Shown piece by piece: positions 61,501-64,000 of a DNA stretch of 64,000 nt; the stretch's first letter is position 1, and each line of letters opens with the position of its first letter. The notes beneath the pieces are model-generated. The model saw only the letters and a program-made list of their open reading frames with translations, ran no database searches and was not told the origin of the DNA. Origin of the DNA: Sambucus nigra. Lineage: Eukaryota; Streptophyta; Magnoliopsida; Dipsacales; Adoxaceae. The stretch lies in the NCBI GenBank assembly GCA_949130495.1, contig OX422218.1:45470823-45534822 (forward strand). Direction: 5' to 3'. The translations under genes were made by a program, and so were the position numbers.

Positions 61501-62143
61501 AACAATCCTGATAGCTTAGGGACAAAATGCGTAATTTACTCTTTTCTTTTCTTTTTGAGGGTGTACTCTCATTTGAGTACAATTTGATATGGGTGTTGGT
61601 TTTCATACACTGTATATGCATGAACTCCTGCCCCTTTTTGCATATCTTATACATTTTACTTATTCGGTAACAAACACGAGGCATGCACCCATTTCTTTAT
61701 GAGATGCAATTTTCGTGTAATAATATTTTGGGCCAGAATCTTTCAGTATACACCCCCCACCTCCCCAAAAAAAAAAAAAACAGAAAAAAAAAGAATCTCT
61801 TTCCAAGTCCCAACATTTACTTCTATTGGGTTTTAGGTGTTGCACTTCCATGAACATCCATTTTCTTTGGCAGAATCGCAAATAATCACATACTTTGACC
61901 TTCTTGCTTCTGGTGATTCTGAATACACAGTTTAAATTTCTCTCTTTATTTTTTGGTAGGAGATTGAGGGTTTGAAGTCACTAATGGCTGAATCCCAGGA
62001 AGATAAAGACATGCAGATCATGGCAGATGAGGAACTGAGTCAGGTCATGGAAGAAGAGAACAGACTGCAAAATCAACTGTTGAAGTCATTATTGCCCAAA
62101 GATGATGCTGATGAACGGGATTGCATTTTGGAAGTAAGAGCAG
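45478..62143 (+). CDS. Organellar peptide chain release factor 1, exons 1-4 (5' part of gene)
   Basis: Four exons (45478-45634, 50682-50782, 51366-51464, 61960-62143) join with GT-AG introns and compatible phases to about 180 codons. Exon 1 encodes a Ser/Arg-rich leader of the mitochondrial-targeting type. Exons 2-4 encode the N-terminal helical part of a class I release factor, ending in KSLLPKDDADERDCILEVRAG, which leads into the conserved TGGEE segment of RF1. The part with the codon-recognition loop and the GGQ motif that triggers peptide release is outside the window. RF1 proteins end translation at UAA and UAG in bacteria-derived organelles; mitochondrial rather than plastid targeting is inferred from the leader and from resemblance to plant mitochondrial RF1. 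The exons are free of stops while all introns are full of transposons, so this is the one host gene here that looks intact. ATG 45478 is the first in the exon. Confidence 0.88.
45777..46130. mobile_element. Diverged palindromic MITE (copy B) between GA and TA arrays
   Basis: It is bordered on the left by (ATAG)n(AG)n at 45777-45810 and on the right by (AT)n(AG)n at 46130-46186. Its right half, TTTATTTTGAGTTGATTTTTT followed by GGCCCTGAAATGTATAAAT, matches the family arm seen in copies C and D. The terminal inverted repeats are too worn to align by eye. Confidence 0.45.
46130..46186. repeat. (AT)n(AG)n compound microsatellite
   Basis: A run of (TA)n passes directly into (GA)n, which abuts the inverted repeat of copy C (GGATCAAGTGAGG). 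Confidence 0.95.
46186..46567. mobile_element. Palindromic MITE (copy C), microsatellite-edged
   Basis: The left end GGATCAAGTGAGGGCCAGTT and the right end, read on the minus strand, GGATCAAGTGAGGTCCCCCA form a long imperfect inverted repeat that continues inward for well over 60 bp (GATCCATTTTTTTAAAATAG). The outer flanks are (TA)n(GA)n and (TC)n(TA)n. A central inverted repeat (AAAAATCGGTCAAAC and GTTTGACCGATTTTT) makes the whole element foldable. It is non-coding. Confidence 0.78.
46568..46636. repeat. (TC)n(TA)n(GA)n microsatellite block between two elements
   Basis: A (TC)n run, a (TA)n run and then (GA)n with a few interruptions link the right end of copy C to the left end of the 46637-47927 element. 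Confidence 0.93.
46637..47927. mobile_element. Long-TIR element, microsatellite-edged, with nested hAT MITE
   Basis: The ends GGTTCACAGGTGAACCAAAT and (minus strand) GGTTCACAAGTGAACCAAAA begin terminal inverted repeats of at least 100 bp, extending through CCTTAATTCCTTGTCGTAAT. The outer borders are (GA)n and (TC)n(TA)n as in copy C. Apart from the nested hAT MITE (47215-47690), the interior is a GT-rich non-coding stretch of higher GC than its surroundings. No transposase was found. Short ORFs inside are not convincing. Confidence 0.75.
47207..47698. mobile_element. hAT MITE nested in the long-TIR element
   Basis: The element 47215-47690 starts TAGGGGTGTTCACGGG and ends TTTGAACACCCCTA, a 12 bp inverted repeat. 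The 8 bp target duplication is TATGGTAG / TATGGCAG with one mismatch. The interior consists of many GGTTCGGTTTCGGTT-type repeats. Confidence 0.85.
47928..47953. repeat. (TC)n(TA)n microsatellite
   Basis: This short array separates the long-TIR element from copy D and has the same order as the other element borders. Confidence 0.9.
47954..48540. mobile_element. Palindromic MITE (copy D), right end damaged
   Basis: The left end GGGATCAAACAAGGACTAAC follows a (TA)n array. Both inner arms of the family are present (AAATAGTAAAAAAATAAATA near 48005 and AAATAGCAAAAAAAATTTAT near 48419, each followed by a TTGATTTTTTTGGG-type segment). The right terminal repeat is missing or too worn. A separate small inverted repeat (CACGAGGGGTTA / TAACCCCTCGTG) lies in the middle at about 48149-48256. 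Confidence 0.5.
49169..49442. mobile_element. Tourist-like MITE (GGGCTCCGTTTG / CAAACAGGGCC ends)
   Basis: The left end GGGCTCCGTTTGATTTGCCG and the right end GCGAACCAAACAGGGCC are imperfect inverted repeats in the style of PIF/Harbinger Tourist MITEs. The element is 274 bp, AT-rich and non-coding. A 3 bp target duplication could not be fixed. Confidence 0.6.
49618..50298. mobile_element. TIR element with GAAGCACGGATAC ends
   Basis: The left end GAAGCACGGATACTC with downstream ACACGTATGAGATACGGGAT mirrors the right end, which on the minus strand reads GAAGCACAGACTCGACACGT and then AATACGGGATATG. The 681 bp interior is AT-rich without coding capacity. The outer flanks carry ACTAACAGACAACCTAT and CTAGCAGACAACTCAAT, a near repeat of about 17 bp that may be a target duplication or an older local repeat. 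Confidence 0.6.
50682..50782 (+). CDS. Release factor gene exon 2
   Basis: With the last base of exon 1 it encodes E-FQPQLSSDLIKIMELRMSA and IEHRNAYLQGVINQ, the first helical stretch of the release factor N-domain. The acceptor is TGCAG and the donor CAG|GTAATA, phase 0. Confidence 0.88.
50783..51365 (+). other. Release factor gene intron 2
   Basis: This 583 bp AT-rich GT-AG intron (GTAATA...AAGACAG) contains no recognisable transposon or ORF. Confidence 0.8.
51366..51464 (+). CDS. Release factor gene exon 3
   Basis: It encodes exactly 33 codons, PEASPAEYSKANKELRKLSS then AVDLINELRTKQK, continuing the N-terminal helical domain. Both borders are phase 0 (acceptor GACAG, donor AAAAG|GTAACC). 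The fit to plant RF1 (NQPEASP...ANKELRKL) is good. Confidence 0.9.
51640..53230 (+). pseudogene. LINE (L1-type) ORF2 3' fragment, copy 1
   Basis: Across broken frames the text of a plant LINE ORF2 C-terminus is readable: AEKVSKRLEGWLTGCLSRVG, then LWRFPLDQDSKTLNYGLHAN, CPWKFILQH, then the zf-RVT region FKLIWNRGFPSKVQIFACMA and a tail matching ERTRCVFDDKFAEIDEIWVK in copy 2. The 3' end is A-rich (AATAAAATTG...AAAAAATAAATAATT). Frameshifts and stops are numerous. No RT core is present, so it is a 5'-truncated insertion. Confidence 0.75.
53815..54846. mobile_element. Mutator-like TIR element, copy 1
   Basis: The element 53824-54837 has inverted repeats of about 115 bp: GAGTAAATTACACATCTGCT on the left and, on the minus strand, GAGTAAATTACGCATTTTGT on the right, continuing to AGATTTAACAAGGCCCTT. 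The 9 bp target duplication is TTTTCTTTT / TTTTGTTTT with one mismatch, as expected for Mutator superfamily elements. The interior (53990-54520) is unusually C-rich, with CACCACC and CCCTCTTCC repeats, so it may include captured sequence. No transposase is seen. Confidence 0.75.
54630..54704. repeat. (GT)n, poly-G and (GA)n tract
   Basis: (GT)n at 54635-54671 passes into a run of G at about 54675-54690 and then GAGAGAGA. The second duplication copy has (GT)n and (GA)n at 60974-61015 but no long poly-G. Confidence 0.9.
55044..55107. repeat. C-rich (CCCTCA/CCCCCA/CCCA)n tract
   Basis: Regular runs of three to five C separated by A or TCA. On the minus strand this gives more than four G-tracts and so a strong potential quadruplex. 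The equivalent site in copy 2 (about 61750-61790) is instead C-rich then poly-A. Confidence 0.85.
55244..56098 (+). pseudogene. LINE ORF2 3' fragment, copy 2 (duplicate)
   Basis: It is the duplicate of the end of copy 1. The clearest stretch reads DIWLERTRCVFDDKFAEIDE then IWVKLCLWHPVGLRKLF at 55747-55860, the C-terminal end of a plant LINE ORF2. It lacks the part upstream of the duplication breakpoint. Confidence 0.75.
58200..58830. repeat. Degenerate tandem repeats inside the solo LTR
   Basis: Three units of about 145-180 bp each carry ATCTAC...AAGTAGATCAT, TATATATTTCACACATAATA and CCGGTCTAATCATCGACTCC. Further copies of the last motif alone follow at about 58675, 58725, 58766 and 58808. 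Confidence 0.75.
59526..59604. repeat. TCGATCGATCGA palindrome array in the solo LTR
   Basis: Four blocks of (A)TCGATCGATC within 80 bp, about 1.14 kb from the LTR start on the minus strand. Gypsy-1 has the same motif at 23955-24032. Confidence 0.9.
61074..61465. mobile_element. MITE with GGTTCTAAAAAAC ends
   Basis: The left end GGTTCTAAAAAACGAGG and the right end (minus strand TGTTCTAAAAAACCCGCC) are inverted repeats. The interior has AGGCGTGAAAAGGCG-type repeats near both ends and AT-rich sequence in the middle. The matching place in duplication unit 1 (about 54746) is empty, so it inserted after the duplication. Its target duplication could not be defined. Confidence 0.7.
61960..62143 (+). 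CDS. Release factor gene exon 4
   Basis: It encodes EIEGLKSLMAESQEDKDMQ through the acidic NRLQNQLL segment to KSLLPKDDADERDCILEVRA plus the first base of the next codon (Gly expected). The sequence leads into the RF1 signature RAGTGGEE, which should open exon 5. The acceptor is GGTAG, the donor GCAG|GTAACA, phase 1. The LLPKD.AD..DCILE.RAG text is the main basis for naming the gene. Confidence 0.93.
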
Positions 62144-63180
62144 GTAACATATACCCTCCCCCTCTCCTTCTTTCACCCTGACACTGGAGCATCCTTTTAT
62201 CAATTTTCTGTTTGTCCTTTATTTTTTGAGTAGGGGTAATTATTTCTGTAGGCATCCTTGGCCTATCAGAGGGAGCGTGTATAGCTTATTTTGTGATTAT
62301 TAGACTTTGTTTATTGTCTGATATGAGATATAGATTAACCCTAGCTTTTCTTGATTATGATTTACATATGTATGTGTTGATTTTACCTCATTTGTGTCAA
62401 AATAGTGTTAAGAGTCGCGTTCATTCTCGAATTTTTGTATTGGGTATGTTGCATCAGATTTGGCTTTATTACAAGAAAGGTTGGATTATTACCCTTGTGG
62501 AGGACCCTGCCGGCACTGAACAACCAACCATGTTGCCGCCTGCCGTGGTAGGCGACGTCCCTAACCCTTGTGACCTTAGTGATCCGCTTTGTCAGTTGTT
62601 TTGGTGCTTCCCAACCCTCTTCCTTCGTTGAACAATCTCCCGCGAACCCTTCATCATCCTCGACCGACGCGAAGGCCGCCTCCAACAACCCAGACCGAGA
62701 CCCACGCCGTAGCCTTCTAGCTGGGAACTTAACTACCAATGGCCATCCTTGCCTTCTGTGACCTAGATCAACAACTACGTCGTGCGTGCCTACCCAAACC
62801 CAAACCAAGTGACCCCCACCTCTAACTGAGCCATGAGGCAATCGCTTGTTTCAGCGAAGGACTACCGTAAGGCACCACTCCAGCCCTAACCCATGCTAAG
62901 GACTACCGTTAGACAATCCCTTGTTTCATGTGCGTGATGACTTAGATTTTTTAGACCTTTTTGTGGGAAAGTTCCCAATGGTTTACGTCAACGACACAAT
63001 CTACAACTGATCGGATAGGAGCATTTTGGTCACGTTGTGTAGTTTCTCGAGTCTCTACGACGTGAGAGATTCTTCCTAGCTCGTTTATGGTTGATTTTTT
63101 TTTTCCATTTTGGAGTATGTTGTTTCTGCTAACAGGTTCAAGCCACTGAGGAGAAGGTGAGGGTTATGATTTTTCCATTT
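62144..63180 (+). other. Release factor gene intron 4, first part
   Basis: No exon matching the next RF1 segment (GTGGEEA...) is found up to 64000, so the intron exceeds 1.85 kb. A GC-rich patch at 62500-62860 has a minus-strand ORF without recognisable domains. Short imperfect repeats (AAGGACTACCGT at about 62857 and 62899) lie beside it. Confidence 0.55.
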
Positions 63181-64000
63181 GATTGACCTACGCCTGCTTC
63201 TATTTCTGAGGTCTGGATTTTTTAGGGCTAAGTGGATTCTATCGACGCTATAAAAAGGGATTCAATGCTATCATAGCTCTGATCATGTCCATGATGGATT
63301 TCTTTACGCCTTTCGGTGGACGGATGAGGTTGAGGAGGCCTTACAGCTCACAAGTCCAAGATAACTTCTGCCTTGGTACTTCCTGATTTCACGCAGCTTT
63401 ATGTGATGCCTGTGCAATTTTGAGTTAGAATAGTCTACCATTGACTTTCTTTTGCCATAATTGTTTTCGCCGATGGGGATCAGTGCTATCATGGCTTCGA
63501 TCACGTCCTTGATGGGATTCTATAGAACATAGTTTCGGTTGACTGTTTTAGCACTTCCAGATTTCGTGTTGCTTTTCAGTTGTCATGTGATGCTTACAAG
63601 ACAAAGGTTAATGTAGTGTTGAGTCAAAATGGTTGACTGGTGGCTTTCTTCAGCCAGAAGGTAACGGCTCTGACACTCAAATACTCCACATATGAGTAGA
63701 AGTTTTATTTTATGGTTCATAGCGTCAATCATTGACAGGCGTACTTGGTCCACTGTGAGTTGGTGATTTGGCCTATCATGAGATTGCACGCGTAGTGGTC
63801 TGCTTCTATGTAGCAACTGACCTTTCACTTACAAATGTAAGTTGTGCATGCCTTGAGTCAGCGGGCTCAAGCATGTCATGCTGAGGTACGGTTTTTGAGT
63901 TTTTCCTATCCTTTAGTTGGATCTATTGTGGAGAAGTATGGGCAATATCAAGCCGTCATGGTGTCTCAACAGGACGGATTTGTATTTCGTGGTGCAGCCT
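63181..64000 (+). pseudogene. Decayed Ty3/gypsy RT/RNase H relic
   Basis: Across shifted frames one reads the RT-connection text FLGLSGFYRRYKKGFNAI-like at about 63222-63270, FRWTDEVEEALQL at 63318, LVLPDFTQLYV at about 63375 and again VLALPDFVLL at 63547. RNase H traces (VAFFSQKVTALTLKYSTYE) are at 63640-63700. The segment continues past the window edge, with DGFVFRGA near 63975 resembling the start of an integrase zinc-binding region. Stops are frequent. It lies on the same strand as the release factor gene, in its intron. Confidence 0.72.

Larger units (their letters stand above)
56715..61550. mobile_element. Mutator-like TIR element, copy 2 (split by solo LTR and MITE)
   Basis: The ends 56724 (GAGTAAATTACACATTTGGT) and 61541 (TAATTTACTC) match copy 1. 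Its flanking duplication TTTTCTTTC / TTTTCTTTT is the same site, so the insertion predates the tandem duplication. A poly-C run lies at about 57157-57180. Confidence 0.78.
55244..61905 (+). repeat. Tandem segmental duplication, unit 2 (with later insertions)
   Basis: It repeats unit 1 from GGGAAATTGATGAATTT through to about 61905 (AATCGCAAATAATCACATAC). Removing the solo LTR (57327-60745) and the MITE (61074-61465) leaves about the same length as unit 1. Substitutions are scattered throughout. Confidence 0.85.
51465..61959 (+). other. Release factor gene intron 3 (10.5 kb, duplicated and transposon-filled)
   Basis: The intron runs from GTAACC to TTGGTAG. It contains a LINE fragment, a Mutator-like element and a tandem duplication that copies the LINE 3' part and the Mutator-like element. 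A gypsy solo LTR and a MITE lie in the second copy. The first 200 bp include a (CT)n run at 51544-51567. Confidence 0.82.

Noticed and set aside
62383..62841. 152-codon minus-strand ORF in a GC-rich patch of intron 4
   Set aside because: No recognised domain, biased composition, and it lies antisense in an intron beside a decayed gypsy relic.
62144..64000. Search for release factor exon 5 (GTGGEE segment)
   Set aside because: No matching coding segment was found in any frame, so the exon should lie beyond the window.

Overview
This window is nuclear DNA from a flowering plant, probably a eudicot. It is AT-rich and packed with nested LTR retrotransposons, MITE-like elements and microsatellites. 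It carries one recognisable host gene with compact exons and very long introns. No tRNA, rRNA, CRISPR array or bacterial-type operon was seen. All calls come from reading the sequence by eye and by translation, so divergence is described qualitatively.

1-4016: intergenic sequence with a compound microsatellite (1516-1627), a palindromic MITE (1634-1946) and a truncated Ty3/gypsy-type LTR on the minus strand that ends at 3222. 4017-37702: a four-part nest. A Ty1/copia solo LTR (4022-4909, 25846-26367, 36855-37697; probable duplication AAATA) was entered twice by Ty3/gypsy elements. Gypsy-1 spans 4910-25840 (duplication TGTGT) and gypsy-2 spans 26368-36849 (duplication GATTT). Gypsy-1 was later entered by copia-B (11551-22788, minus strand, duplication CTTAC). 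Copia-B has gag, protease, integrase, RT and RNase H. It also has a separate small ORF after pol whose N-terminus resembles the RNase H1 hybrid-binding / caulimovirus viroplasmin fold. Gypsy-2 is a chromovirus-like gag-pol in one reading frame, broken mainly by CAG-to-TAG type stops and one small deletion. Gypsy-1 has no recognisable pol.

38495-44843: a decayed Ty1/copia element (copia-C, minus strand). 45478-62143: the first four coding exons of a nuclear gene for an organellar, probably mitochondrial, peptide chain release factor 1, on the plus strand. The exons are 45478-45634, 50682-50782, 51366-51464 and 61960-62143, all joined by GT-AG introns with consistent phase; the 3' exons lie beyond the window. 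Intron 1 (5 kb) holds a cluster of palindromic elements edged by (TA)n(GA)n, an element with long terminal inverted repeats containing a nested hAT MITE, a Tourist-like MITE and another TIR element. Intron 3 (10.5 kb) holds a LINE fragment and a Mutator-like element. Both are included in a tandem duplication of about 2.9 kb, whose second copy later received a 3.4 kb gypsy solo LTR and a MITE. Intron 4 contains a decayed gypsy RT/RNase H relic up to the window end.

The points most worth a second look are the accessory ORF in copia-B, the palindrome arrays kept at the same LTR position in three gypsy families although their sequence has changed, the microsatellite-edged palindromic elements, the methylation-like pattern of stop codons, and the repair scars (templated filler and micro-inversion) in the gypsy-1 5' LTR.
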